A stretch of 64,000 nucleotides of DNA from RGIG5050 sp045636065 (GTDB lineage Bacteria; Verrucomicrobiota; Kiritimatiellia; RFP12; UBA1067): contig JAZTWW010000015.1 in assembly GCA_045636065.1 (NCBI GenBank), positions 1 to 64,000 of the forward strand, read 5' to 3'. Each line of letters begins with the position of its first letter. Position 1 is the stretch's first letter. The position numbers were made by a program, and so were the translations under genes. Positions 18,701 to 26,802 of the stretch are shown piece by piece. The notes below the pieces were generated by a model. It was given only the letters and a program-made list of their open reading frames with translations, did no database searches and had not been told where the DNA came from.

Positions 18701-19066
18701 AGGGCCGCGCTTTTCACGACGCCCGGGCGCGTTACGGTTAAGGGGAACGTGTTCGACCACGTTTCCGGCTCGGCGATACTTTTCGCTGGCGACGCCTCGA
18801 ACTGGTACGAGTCGGGCGCCTGCGGCGACGTTGAGATAAGCGGAAACGAGTTCATCGATTGCCTTACCTCGGAGTACCAGTTCTGCAACGCGGTCATAAC
18901 CTCCGCGCCGTCCGTTCCGGACCTGGCCGGGCAGAAGACTCCGTACCACCGCAACATCCGCGTCGTGGGCAACACGTTCCGCTGCCCCGGTGCCGTCATC
19001 TGGGATGGCGTAAGCGTTGCGGATGTCGTCTGGCGCGACAACAAAGTGGAGAGCGCCGCCAAATAG
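15707..19066 (+). CDS. Exported fusion glycosidase: GH84-type beta-N-acetylglucosaminidase plus GH110-type alpha-1,3-galactosidase
   Basis: 1119 aa. GTG 15707 opens a signal peptide (KKTILAAIAFASAFTAFPNG). Residues about 24-330 form a GH84 domain: FRGVVEGYYGRAWG, YGPKDDPYHHQRWREPYP and the catalytic Asp pair 138-139 in FFDDFGG. A helical region and a beta-sandwich-like linker (to about 620) follow. Residues about 640-1115 are a parallel beta-helix matching GH110: ISNHDQPMPRRV near 679, FIFHGEAT, and GMMDDAINVHS with Asp887-Asp888. GH84 removes beta-linked GlcNAc; GH110 removes alpha-1,3-linked galactose, as in the blood-group B antigen. Together they suggest trimming of mucin or glycoprotein glycans outside the cytoplasm. 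Specificity is inferred from family. Confidence 0.85.
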   Translation: MKKTILAAIAFASAFTAFPNGEVPFRGVVEGYYGRAWGTEGRISMLEFMGRNGLNTFIYGPKDDPYHHQRWREPYPAEEMAGFRRLLDCARKNKVKLYWAIHLGGSFNGADKADWAALFRKLGLMYDAGFRAFAVFFDDFGGADAALHAEICNRIVRDFLSKRKGCEPLVMCPNVYWGSGHPYHRTLGERLDGRVMVMWTGAGICSDIRASDVERITKDLRRPPFIWWNWPVNDYCRSALLLGRAYGLEPAPIAGIVANPMENCEASKIALYGFAKWCADPKGFDSLKCWNETFDALYPDPEIARAMRVFAEHNSDQGPNVHRYRREESVSAKALCEKASGELSRDGRVSAITAMELAKLFSKVYHASKTLGAKLPKGRYDLGWEIEGWVENEEFLMGQGMLALKLSAANAVEEATPYLALLSRIREDDKASAARHCRKFAEATFAADRKNVKRPVASARELRPLVDSLLSSALGRLYKMKYSREAPHAETVRAFSSAKALSSPTASRDGKYAGLARIMEPIEIAPDESFGISVPGTWTTDYFHARLGCAEAVSGGAIEVSQDGETWYRLESFDKGTEMQARIDPDDGWRHARYRNVSDAPVKVKIELFKFDIADADDPMDAVIKELLTEGIAVRLAPDGTNDMTSALLDAVSRGGKVTLAAGTYHFYAENARKMRIYISNHDQPMPRRVQLPICGVDGLSLSGEGEGAKFIFHGEATGILVMDSSNVKISGISLDWAEPPIGEARIKGFSSPGVPSIEWIVEGCDGKASARMLWDGETRSIKPGTGDWFDIAKAKVGDVISYRTWLRPSPAICLYRASGVKFEDVVIHSAHGMGLLAQRSKDIEWRGGGVYPRSGCFCSTKADATHFSNCRGRISVTGARFEGMMDDAINVHSTCLRIEKKLAANRIRCRYVHDQAIGFETFAPGETLRFIRAATLENGPVAKVVAVDPQSERLVDLTLDDAGAAALAGYAEGDAVENADWQPSVVFSSNTVRNNRARAALFTTPGRVTVKGNVFDHVSGSAILFAGDASNWYESGACGDVEISGNEFIDCLTSEYQFCNAVITSAPSVPDLAGQKTPYHRNIRVVGNTFRCPGAVIWDGVSVADVVWRDNKVESAAK

Positions 19067-19111
19067 CCGGCAGCATAGCCGCAAAAAAAAAAATATTTTT
19101 TACGGCGGGGG

Positions 19112-19140
19112 TTGACTTTCGCCTAAGTGTGTGATATACT
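19112..19140 (+). promoter_or_regulatory. Sigma-70 promoter for rpoD
   Basis: TTGACT (19112-19117), a 17-nt spacer and TATACT (19135-19140). The start would be near 19147, about 41 nt before the ATG. Just upstream (19082-19101) is an A-run followed by a T-run, AT-rich in an otherwise GC-rich region. Confidence 0.75.
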
Positions 19141-19187
19141 TTGCACTTGACATCTTGCATAAGCTAGAACTATAGACTGGAGTCGAG

Positions 19188-21272
19188 ATGGGCATTATCA
19201 AAACTTCGAAGACGGCGAAGAAGGAAAACGCAAAGAAGACGGCGAAGAAAACGGAGCCTAAGTCAAGATCTCAGGCGAAGCGGAAGGAGGCGGCCCCCCT
19301 TGAGGAGCCCGTCTCCGTCGATTCCTATTCCGAGGAGGAGGAAGTCGACGAATTCCCCGACATCGACGACGTCGCCGTGCCGGAGCTCGATGATGCCGAG
19401 GGCGATGAGGCCGAACTCGCCGCAAGGACGCTCGATCTGGATTCGCTCGCGCAGGAGGTCTCCGAGAACGATTCCCTCGCCGTCCTCGACGAGGACATGC
19501 CTGACATCAGCGCCATCGACGAGGATGTGATGCCGGATTTCGGCGGCATCCTGCCGCTTTCCGGCTCTAGCGAGATCGAGGACGAATTCGACGTCGAAGG
19601 CGTCATCAGCGGTTTTGGCGACAGGAGCATTCTCGGAGTCGAGGAGCGCAACGCCGTCATCCAGGAGGTGAAGCAGCGCTCGGAGAAGAACGGCGGCTTC
19701 GTCACCTTCGAGGAGCTCAACCAGATAGTCCCCGCCACCGTGCAGGACGAGCAGACTCTCGAAGAGTATCTCGGCATCCTCCAGGCGCTCAACGTCACCG
19801 TCATCCGCTCCGAGGATGTGGACGACTACCTCGCGCGCAAGGAGAAGAGCGCCGACGGGAAGATCCATCCTTCGCGCGACCTTTTCGACGACCCGATCCG
19901 CATGTACCTCCACCAGATGGGCCAGGTGCCGCTTTTGACGCGCGACGAGGAGGTCGGCATCTGCCAGAGCATCGAGGAGGCGGAGAGGCAGACGAAGGAC
20001 GTCTTCAACCTTTTCGCGTTCACGCCCGGGATGTACCTGAAGCTTCTCGAAAGGCTCGAGAACATGGACGAGCGCTTCGACCGCGTCGTCACCGACAAGT
20101 TCGACGAGAACCGCGATGCGTACATGCTCCAGGTCCCTGAACTGAGGAAGCGCCTCCAGGAGATCGACAGGAAGATGCAGGACGCCTGCCGCAAGCAGGC
20201 CGAGGTGTTCGCCAACGCCAAGAACGCAACGCCCCAGCAGGTGCGCGGCGCGCAGAAGGCTTTGCAGAACGCCCGCAAGAGCCTCAAGGACATCTTCATG
20301 GAGCTCAACTTCAAGCAGAAGATACTTGAAGGCCTCATCGCCGAGGCGGATGAGCTCGTGTACCTCCCGTACAAGCGCGAGATGGCCAGGATGGCGAAGC
20401 TCAACTCGCAGAACCGCAGCAAGCGCCGCGAGGAGGAGCTTTCCGACTGCCGCGCGAAGATGGCCGATCTCGAGATGCGCTTCGGCATGCCGCCCGAGGA
20501 GTTCCTCACGACGTTCGATGGGCTGAGGACCGTTCTCAAGAAGGGCCAGGAGGCCCGCACGAAGATGGTCGAGGCGAACCTGAGGCTCGTCATCTCCATC
20601 GTCAAGAAGTACATGAACCGCGGCCTTTCGTTCCTCGATCTCATCCAGGAGGGCAACACCGGGCTCATGAAGGCCGTCGAGAAGTTCGAGTACAAGCGCG
20701 GCTACAAGTTTTCGACGTACGCCACGTGGTGGATCCGTCAGGCCGCGACGCGCGCCATCGCCGACCAGGCGAGGACCATCCGCATCCCCGTGCACATGAT
20801 CGAAACGATCAACAAGCTTATGCGCGTCCAGAAGAAGCTCATCCAGAAGCTCGGCCGCGAGCCCACCGAAAGGGAGCTTTCCCTTGAGATGGAGATGAGC
20901 TCCGAGGAGGTGCGCAAGGTCTACAGGATGTCGCAGCAGCCCATTTCGCTCCAGAGCAAGGTGGGCGACAACGACGACGCGAGATACGGCGATTTCATCC
21001 CGGACTCGCAGGCAGAGAACCCCAGCGAGCAGACGGCGTACGCGATGCTCAAGGAGAGGCTCAAGGAGATTTTGACGACGCTTACCGACCGCGAACGTCA
21101 AGTGCTGGACTACCGCTTCGGACTTACAGACGGCTATTCCCGCACGCTTGAAGAGGTCGGCAAAATGTTCAACGTGACGCGCGAGCGAATCCGCCAGATC
21201 GAAGCGAAGGCGCTGAGGAAGCTGCGTCACCCGTCCCGTCTCAAGAAGCTCGACGGTTTCATCGGGCCGTGA
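19188..21272 (+). CDS. rpoD: RNA polymerase primary sigma factor (sigma-70)
   Basis: Housekeeping promoter-recognition factor. 694 aa. A Lys-rich then acidic N-terminal extension (1-140) precedes region 1.1 (about 145-215). Region 1.2 follows (DPIRMYLHQMGQVPLLTRDE, near 233), then a long non-conserved insert of about 150 residues. Region 2 begins at EANLRLVISIVKKYMNRGL (near 461), with TYATWWIRQA and IRIPVHMIETIN, then region 3, and region 4.2 with VTRERIRQIEAKALRKLRHP near the C-terminus. TGGAG lies about 7 nt before the ATG. The TTGAnn/TATAAT boxes across the window match the recognition expected of it. Confidence 0.96.
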   Translation: MGIIKTSKTAKKENAKKTAKKTEPKSRSQAKRKEAAPLEEPVSVDSYSEEEEVDEFPDIDDVAVPELDDAEGDEAELAARTLDLDSLAQEVSENDSLAVLDEDMPDISAIDEDVMPDFGGILPLSGSSEIEDEFDVEGVISGFGDRSILGVEERNAVIQEVKQRSEKNGGFVTFEELNQIVPATVQDEQTLEEYLGILQALNVTVIRSEDVDDYLARKEKSADGKIHPSRDLFDDPIRMYLHQMGQVPLLTRDEEVGICQSIEEAERQTKDVFNLFAFTPGMYLKLLERLENMDERFDRVVTDKFDENRDAYMLQVPELRKRLQEIDRKMQDACRKQAEVFANAKNATPQQVRGAQKALQNARKSLKDIFMELNFKQKILEGLIAEADELVYLPYKREMARMAKLNSQNRSKRREEELSDCRAKMADLEMRFGMPPEEFLTTFDGLRTVLKKGQEARTKMVEANLRLVISIVKKYMNRGLSFLDLIQEGNTGLMKAVEKFEYKRGYKFSTYATWWIRQAATRAIADQARTIRIPVHMIETINKLMRVQKKLIQKLGREPTERELSLEMEMSSEEVRKVYRMSQQPISLQSKVGDNDDARYGDFIPDSQAENPSEQTAYAMLKERLKEILTTLTDRERQVLDYRFGLTDGYSRTLEEVGKMFNVTRERIRQIEAKALRKLRHPSRLKKLDGFIGP

Positions 21273-21315
21273 GAGGGCGAAAAGAGAGAAGAGAGAGAAG
21301 GAGAGAGAAGCTACA

Positions 21316-21735
21316 ATGAACAGCTGGTTGTATCTGGTGTTGGCGTTCGCCGCAGGGGTTGTCGCGGGTTTTCTGGCGGCCATGTTCCTTTGCCGCCCCC
21401 GCAAGGCGAAGCCGCCGAAGATGGAGAAGCGCGCCAAGGCGAAGGCGAAGCCGGCAGAGGATCCGCGTCCGCCGCTTCCGGAGGGAAGCACGGAGATATA
21501 CGTCGGGAACCTGAGCTACGACCTCGCCGAGGAGGAGCTGCGCAAGGCGTTCGAGAAGTTCGGGGCCGTGAGCCATGCCCGCGTCGTGACGTATCCCTCG
21601 AACGGCAAGTCCAAAGGTTTCGGTTTTGTCGTGATGCCAAACCGTCCCGAGGCGGAATCTGCCATAGCCGCAATGAACGACGCCGAGCTGATGGGCAGGA
21701 AGATGCGCGTCAACGAGGCGCGCAAGAGCCGCTGA
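21316..21735 (+). CDS. Membrane-anchored RRM RNA-binding protein
   Basis: 139 aa. Residues 4-26 form one hydrophobic membrane segment, followed by a very basic Lys/Ala/Pro linker (28-55) and a single RNA recognition motif. RNP2 is IYVGNL (61-66) and RNP1 is KGFGFVVM (100-107), both with the expected aromatic residues. The topology (short N-terminus out, basic residues just inside) puts the RRM in the cytoplasm. Bacterial glycine-rich RRM proteins are usually soluble; a tethered one would hold RNA at the inner membrane. It sits between rpoD and aroKB, 44 nt after rpoD. Target RNAs unknown. Confidence 0.85.
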   Translation: MNSWLYLVLAFAAGVVAGFLAAMFLCRPRKAKPPKMEKRAKAKAKPAEDPRPPLPEGSTEIYVGNLSYDLAEEELRKAFEKFGAVSHARVVTYPSNGKSKGFGFVVMPNRPEAESAIAAMNDAELMGRKMRVNEARKSR

Positions 21736-21755
21736 GCGGCTTTTGAGGCCAGGGG

Positions 21756-23351
21756 ATGTCCCGCCTTATATATCTCTACGGGCCGCCCGGGAGCGGCAAG
21801 TCCACGCTGGGCAAGGTTCTTGCCCGGCGTCTTGGGCTAGATTTCACCGATCTCGATTCGGTGATCGTGGAGAGAGCCGGCGGGACTCCAATCCCCGAAA
21901 TATTCGCCCGCGAGGGTGAGGAGGGCTTCAGGGCGCGCGAGCTTTCGGCCCTCAAGTCCATAGCCGCGAAGGGCGGTGCCGTCGTGGCGCTTGGAGGGGG
22001 AGCCCTTCTCTCCCGGGAAGCGCACCTGGTGGCGGAGGATTCGGGCGACATCCTCTTTCTCGACGTCCCCGCGGGCATCATCGAGCGGCGGATAATGGCC
22101 GAGGCGGGAACGAGGCCTCTCGCCGACAGGGCCGCGAAGATCAGATCCCTCCTTGAGGCGCGTAGCGCGCATTACACGAGCTTCCATCTCCGCCTCGTCC
22201 AGACGGACGGCGACGAGGATGTCGAAAGCCGGGCTTCGCGCGCCGAGGCGATCCTCGGTCGCTTCAGGATCGACGCCTTTGGAATTCCAAGCGACATTTT
22301 CGTAAGGCGCGGGCTTTTGAGGGAAGTCGGCGCGCTCGCATCCGGGAGGATCCCCGCCCGCCGCGCAGTGGCCGTAATAGACCGCAATACAGGCAACACG
22401 TCCATGCCGGCCATCGCATCGATGGAGGCGGCCGGGATATCGGTTTCACCGCTCGTTCTCGATCTCGGGGAGGAGCGGAAGACTCTCGCCACCGTCCAGC
22501 TCATCTGGGATGCCTGCTTCAAGGCAGGGCTCGGGCGCAGGGATTTCCTCGTCGCGTTCGGAGGCGGCGTCACGGGCGATCTCACGGGATTCGCCGCCGC
22601 CACATGGATGCGTGGGATCGACTGGGTGAACATCCCAACGAGCGTCCTTTCGATGGTCGATGCCTCGACGGGCGGGAAGACGGGATTCGACATCCCGGGC
22701 GGAAAGAACATGATCGGTGCCTTCCATCCTCCAAGGCTGGTGGCGATCGATCCCGATTCGCTTTTCACCCTCCCTGAGTGCGAGACGCGCTCGGGCCTCG
22801 CCGAGGCGATAAAGCACGGCCTTCTCGCCGACAGCGGCCTTGTGGAATCGCTTGTGGAGGGCATCTCCACGAACTGGCGCACGGACGATGCCGAGTTTGT
22901 CGCCGGCACGCTCGACGCAAACCGCATTCCCGTCGAGACGCTTTCGAGGGCGCTTGCCGTAAAGGTGGCCGTAGTACGCAAGGACCCGGGCGAGAGGCTG
23001 GGCCTCAGGGCTAAGCTCAATCTCGGGCATACGTTCGGCCATGCGATAGAGGTGGCGACGGGATACCTGGTAAAGCACGGCGAGGCCGTGGCGATAGGGT
23101 GCGTCGAGGCTGCGCGCCTCGCGAGGCGTCTTTTCCCGGACGAGGTGGATGCCGCGTGGCCTCAATACGTGAAGGGCGTTTTCCTGAAGGCGGGGCTTCC
23201 CGTGGAGCTTCCTTGCGGGGTGACGCTCGAAAGCCTCAAGCCGATAATGGCCGGCGACAAGAAGAAGGGCGACGGAGGCACGGTCTCGTTCGTCCTTCCG
23301 TTCGCGCCGGAGGATGCAAGGCTCGTTCCGCTTCGCGTGGAGGAGCTTTAG
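21756..23351 (+). CDS. aroKB: Bifunctional shikimate kinase / 3-dehydroquinate synthase
   Basis: Fusion catalysing two shikimate-pathway steps: conversion of DAHP to 3-dehydroquinate and phosphorylation of shikimate. 531 aa. Residues 1-165 are the kinase, with P-loop GPPGSGKST near residue 9, DLDSVI and ALGGGALL. Residues about 175-531 are the synthase, with the NAD-binding GGGVTGDLTGFAAATWMRG, an ASTGGKTGFD segment, EAIKHG, and LGHTFGHAIE providing metal-ligand histidines. Kinase-first order keeps both full-length domains. Cytosolic; it lies 20 nt after the RRM gene and is followed by grpE. Confidence 0.95.
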   Translation: MSRLIYLYGPPGSGKSTLGKVLARRLGLDFTDLDSVIVERAGGTPIPEIFAREGEEGFRARELSALKSIAAKGGAVVALGGGALLSREAHLVAEDSGDILFLDVPAGIIERRIMAEAGTRPLADRAAKIRSLLEARSAHYTSFHLRLVQTDGDEDVESRASRAEAILGRFRIDAFGIPSDIFVRRGLLREVGALASGRIPARRAVAVIDRNTGNTSMPAIASMEAAGISVSPLVLDLGEERKTLATVQLIWDACFKAGLGRRDFLVAFGGGVTGDLTGFAAATWMRGIDWVNIPTSVLSMVDASTGGKTGFDIPGGKNMIGAFHPPRLVAIDPDSLFTLPECETRSGLAEAIKHGLLADSGLVESLVEGISTNWRTDDAEFVAGTLDANRIPVETLSRALAVKVAVVRKDPGERLGLRAKLNLGHTFGHAIEVATGYLVKHGEAVAIGCVEAARLARRLFPDEVDAAWPQYVKGVFLKAGLPVELPCGVTLESLKPIMAGDKKKGDGGTVSFVLPFAPEDARLVPLRVEEL

Positions 23352-23352
23352 A

Positions 23353-23964
23353 ATGTTTTTCTGGAAAGGTGGAAAGAAGATGGAAGAAGAGTTGAAGAAG
23401 GATGAAAGCGTCCAGGAAGGCGCCGAATCCGGGGAGAGGACCGAAGAGGCCGCCGGGAAGGCGCCCCAGGAGACCGAGGGCGGCGAGGCTGCCGGGGAGA
23501 CCGCCAAGGCCGCGGCCGAGGAGGCTGCGCCTCAGGACGAGGCCGCGCAGTGGAAGGACAAGTACATGCGCACGATGGCGGATTTCGACAATTTCCGCAA
23601 GCGCACGGCGCGCGACCGCGAGGACCTTTTCAAGCAGGCCGCATCCGACGTCATAAAGGACATCCTCCCCACGGTGGACAACCTCGAGCTTGCGCTTTCC
23701 AAGGCGCAGAAGGACGATCCTTTCACAAAAGGCGTGCAGATGGTATACGATGGGCTCGTCAAGATGCTTGAGGGGCACGGCGCGAAGAGGCTCGATGCCC
23801 TTGGCGAGGTGCTAGACCCCAACTTCCACCAGGCGATTGCCACGCTCCCGAGCGAGGACGTCAAGGAAGGGTGCATAATGACCGAGGTCAAGAAGGGCTG
23901 GCTTCTCAACGGCAAGCTCCTCAGGGCCGCGCAGGTTGTGGTGAGCGCCGGGAAGGCGAACTAG
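23353..23964 (+). CDS. grpE: GrpE nucleotide exchange factor
   Basis: Exchanges ADP for ATP on DnaK during heat-shock protein folding. About 203 aa. A low-complexity acidic Glu/Ala N-terminus (to about 70) is followed by the dimerisation helix (KYMRTMADFDNFRKRTARDR) and a C-terminal beta domain with LDPNFHQAIA and WLLNGKLLRAAQVVVS. Two in-frame starts are plausible: 23353 (GGAGG, 9 nt upstream) and 23380. dnaK itself is absent; dnaJ follows 54 nt later. Confidence 0.93.
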   Translation: MFFWKGGKKMEEELKKDESVQEGAESGERTEEAAGKAPQETEGGEAAGETAKAAAEEAAPQDEAAQWKDKYMRTMADFDNFRKRTARDREDLFKQAASDVIKDILPTVDNLELALSKAQKDDPFTKGVQMVYDGLVKMLEGHGAKRLDALGEVLDPNFHQAIATLPSEDVKEGCIMTEVKKGWLLNGKLLRAAQVVVSAGKAN

Positions 23965-24018
23965 TAATGGAGGCAGGCCGGCCGGATCAAGGAGCCGGGC
24001 TCTTTCAAGAGGTGAGAT

Positions 24019-25203
24019 ATGGCTGAAAAGAGAGACTACTACGAAGTCCTGGGTGTATCCAAGACGGCCAGCGCGGACGAGATAAAGAGCGCCTACCGCA
24101 AGCTTGCGATGAAGTGGCATCCGGACCGCAACCCCGACAATCCCGACGCGAAGAACAAGTTCGCCGAGATATCCGAGGCGTACGAAGTCCTGTCCAGCCC
24201 CGAGAAGCGCGCCAACTACGACCGCTTCGGCCATCAGGGCGTGAACTTCGGGCCTGGCGGATTCAACTTCGGCCGCGACTTCTCGCACTTCCAGGATGTG
24301 GACTTGAACGACATCCTGAGCGGGCTTTTCGGCGGCGGTGGCGGCGGGTTCAGCTTCGGCGACATGTTCGGCGGCGGAAGGCGCCGCGAGGTCGATCCCA
24401 ACGCGCCCGAGCGCGGCGACGACATGACGATGCAGCTTGAGATCGACTTCGAGGAGGCGATCTTCGGAAGCGAGCGCACGCTGGAGCTCAAGCTCCCCGA
24501 CCAGTGCCCCGAGTGCCACGGCACCGGCGCCGCCAAGGGCGCGAAGCGCGTTACGTGCCCCACATGCCAGGGCCGCGGGCAGATCGTGGGCGGGCACGGG
24601 TTCTTCCAGGTTAGGCAGACGTGCCCCAAGTGCGGCGGAACGGGCAGCACCGTCGAGAAGCCCTGCCCCAAGTGCAGGGGCGAAGGCCAGGTGAGGACCC
24701 CGAGGAAGCTTTCGCTCAGGATCCCGCCGGGCGTCGATACGGGAAGCCGCCTTAGGCTCAGCGGCAAGGGCGCCGGCGGCTTGAGGGGCGGCGAGAATGG
24801 CGATCTGTACGTGATCCTCCGCGTAAGGGACAGCGAGATATTCGAGCGCGAAGGTACGGATCTCGCCGTTGACGTTCCGATTTCGCCCATCCTCGCGGCT
24901 CTCGGCGGAACGGTCGAGGTCCCGACTCCCGAGGGCAACGCCGAGGTCAAGCTTTCGCCCGGCACGCCGAACGGCAAGGTGCTCCGTTTGAGGGGCAAGG
25001 GCGCGCCGAGCCTGAGAGGCGGGGCTACGGGCGATCTCCTCGCAAGGATCGTCATCGAAACGCCGATGCGCCTTTCCGGCGAGCAGCGCGATCTCCTCGA
25101 CAAGGTGGCAAAGTCGTTCAAGAAGGACAACTTCCCCGAGCAGCAGGATTTCGCGGCGCGTCTCAAGAAGTTCTACTCGCACCGCGACAAGCTCCGCAGC
25201 TGA
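24019..25203 (+). CDS. dnaJ: Chaperone DnaJ
   Basis: Hsp40 co-chaperone delivering unfolded proteins to DnaK and stimulating its ATPase. 394 aa, complete type I layout. J-domain residues 1-70 include HPD (34-36). A Gly/Phe-rich linker (about 75-120) follows. The zinc domain, about 163-225, has four CxxCxGxG repeats (CPECHGTG, CPTCQGRG, CPKCGGTG, CPKCRGEG). The C-terminal substrate domains follow. A ribosome site (GAGGTG) lies just before the ATG. Probably co-transcribed with grpE and rsmE; no CIRCE-like inverted repeat seen near grpE. Confidence 0.96.
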   Translation: MAEKRDYYEVLGVSKTASADEIKSAYRKLAMKWHPDRNPDNPDAKNKFAEISEAYEVLSSPEKRANYDRFGHQGVNFGPGGFNFGRDFSHFQDVDLNDILSGLFGGGGGGFSFGDMFGGGRRREVDPNAPERGDDMTMQLEIDFEEAIFGSERTLELKLPDQCPECHGTGAAKGAKRVTCPTCQGRGQIVGGHGFFQVRQTCPKCGGTGSTVEKPCPKCRGEGQVRTPRKLSLRIPPGVDTGSRLRLSGKGAGGLRGGENGDLYVILRVRDSEIFEREGTDLAVDVPISPILAALGGTVEVPTPEGNAEVKLSPGTPNGKVLRLRGKGAPSLRGGATGDLLARIVIETPMRLSGEQRDLLDKVAKSFKKDNFPEQQDFAARLKKFYSHRDKLRS

Positions 25204-25234
25204 GCGGCCCGGCGAGAAGAAAGGCTCTCTGCAA

Positions 25235-25981
25235 ATGCACAGGCTCCTCGTTGAAGGCGATGCGCTTGAAGCTTCGCGCCCCCAGCTTGGGCGCGAGGCT
25301 TCGCGTCATCTCAAGGTGGTGCGGCTTAAGCCGGGGGAGACGGTGGAGCTTTTCGACGGGATGGGACGCACGCGCCTTTTTGAAGCCGGGCCGGACGGGA
25401 GCCTCTCGGCGAAGGGCGGGATAAAGTCTTTCCCTGCGCCAAAGGCCGCCCTCAGGCTCTTCGCCTGCGTCACCAAAGGTTCAAGATGGGACTGGACTAT
25501 CGAGAAGGCGGTGGAGCTTGGCGTAACCTCCATCGTGCCCGTGATCTCCGAAAGGTGCATCGTCAGGGTCGATCCCTCCGAGCGTGCGGCAAAGCGCGAG
25601 AGATGGCTCAAGATAGCGGCGGAGGCCGCAAGGCAGAGCGATGCGGTGTGGCTTCCCGAGATTGTGGAGCCGGTCTCGTTCGATGGGGCGATCGAGCTTG
25701 TCAAGGCGTCGGGGCACGTGTTCGCGGGAGCTCTCATGAAGCCTGAGCCGCCGCCTCTTGTGGATGCGGCGATGGCCGTAGGGCGTGACTCGGACATGGG
25801 CGCATTCGTGGGCCCCGAGGGCGATTTCACGCCTGAGGAGCTTGGAAGGCTGCTTGAAGTCGCCATGCCGGTTTCGTTCGGCCCCACGATCCTGAGGGCC
25901 GAGACGGCCGCGATATTCGCCATTTCCGTCCTTGCCGCGCGGCGCATGTCATTGGGCGGGGCAGGATCCTCCCGGGAGTGA
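25235..25981 (+). CDS. rsmE: 16S rRNA (uracil-1498 N3) methyltransferase RsmE
   Basis: Methylates U1498 of 16S rRNA using S-adenosylmethionine; a SPOUT-fold enzyme. 248 aa, usual length. An N-terminal PUA-like domain (HRLLVEGD, then ASRHLKVVRLKPGE) precedes the trefoil-knot domain with EKAVELGV, FVGPEGDFTPEE (near 190) and ILRAETAA (near 216), which form the cofactor site. It lies 31 nt after dnaJ and 3 nt before the next gene; dnaJ-rsmE neighbours are seen in other bacteria. Confidence 0.95.
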   Translation: MHRLLVEGDALEASRPQLGREASRHLKVVRLKPGETVELFDGMGRTRLFEAGPDGSLSAKGGIKSFPAPKAALRLFACVTKGSRWDWTIEKAVELGVTSIVPVISERCIVRVDPSERAAKRERWLKIAAEAARQSDAVWLPEIVEPVSFDGAIELVKASGHVFAGALMKPEPPPLVDAAMAVGRDSDMGAFVGPEGDFTPEELGRLLEVAMPVSFGPTILRAETAAIFAISVLAARRMSLGGAGSSRE

Positions 25982-25984
25982 TCG

Positions 25985-26788
25985 ATGACACCTGACGATG
26001 CCAGCGTTCTAAGGCGCCTTGCCGACAGGTACGAGACGGCCGGCTTCCTTGAAGGCGACCCATCCTGGTTCATGCATCAGGTGGAAGGGGACCTAAACCG
26101 CGAAGCGACGGCCTTTACGGCATCTGCGCTTAGCTTCGGATCGAGGCCGCAGTTCATGGCGAAGGTGGCGTGGATCCTTGAAAGGGCGAACTGCGACGTC
26201 GACGCCTGGATAAGGCGAGGGGCGTTCTCCCGCGATTTCAGGGATGGCGACCAAAGCCCATTCTATAGGTTTTTCACATACGGTTGCATGCATTCCTTCT
26301 TCAAGGCGTACTCGCGCATCATGGAGGCGCATGGAAGCCTGGGCTCGCTTGTGAGATCCCGCGCATCGACGGGGCTTGAAGCCGTCAAGGCCATAACGGA
26401 GGCTTTCCGCGAGGCGGGCTCCTCGGGAGTCGTGCCGATGGACGCGAAGTCGGCCTGCAAGAGGATATGCATGTTCCTAAGGTGGATGTCGCGCGACGGC
26501 TCCCCGGTGGACATCGGGCTCTGGAGCGGTTTCCTGCCGAAATCGACGCTTGTCATGCCGATGGACACGCATGTCGTCGCCCAGGCGAAGGGCCTTGGGC
26601 TCCTTCGCGGATGTTCGCAGTCGATGTGCGCCGCGAGGCGGCTTACGGCCGAGATGGCGAAGATATTCCCGGGCGATCCCCTCAAGGGAGATTTCGCGCT
26701 TTTCGGGGTGGGCGTAACGGGGAGCGGCGAGCTTTCCGGCTGCGCCGGGCAGGATTTAACGGTCCAAAGGGATTCAACGGTCCAATGA
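25985..26788 (+). CDS. TIGR02757 (DUF2400) family protein
   Basis: A 267-aa cytosolic protein of a conserved uncharacterised family, common in Bacteroidetes and related phyla. It has the family signature CKRICMFLRWMSRDGSPVDIGLW (starting near residue 158) followed by an MPMDTHV segment. The fold is predicted helical, reminiscent of helix-hairpin-helix DNA glycosylases, but function is not established. Its last 12 residues (QDLTVQRDSTVQ) come from an 18-bp tandem duplication, so the original C-terminus was probably shorter. 3 nt after rsmE. Confidence 0.85.
   Translation: MTPDDASVLRRLADRYETAGFLEGDPSWFMHQVEGDLNREATAFTASALSFGSRPQFMAKVAWILERANCDVDAWIRRGAFSRDFRDGDQSPFYRFFTYGCMHSFFKAYSRIMEAHGSLGSLVRSRASTGLEAVKAITEAFREAGSSGVVPMDAKSACKRICMFLRWMSRDGSPVDIGLWSGFLPKSTLVMPMDTHVVAQAKGLGLLRGCSQSMCAARRLTAEMAKIFPGDPLKGDFALFGVGVTGSGELSGCAGQDLTVQRDSTVQ
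26752..26786. repeat. 18-bp tandem duplication at a gene end
   Basis: Two copies of an 18-bp unit around ATTYAACGGTCCAA (first AAC at 26758, second at 26776). They are in frame with and extend the TIGR02757 C-terminus, stopping just before the nitroreductase Shine-Dalgarno. This AACGGTCC-type repeat is another example of the short minisatellites in this window. Confidence 0.65.
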
Positions 26789-26802
26789 AAGGAGAGAAGG
26801 GT

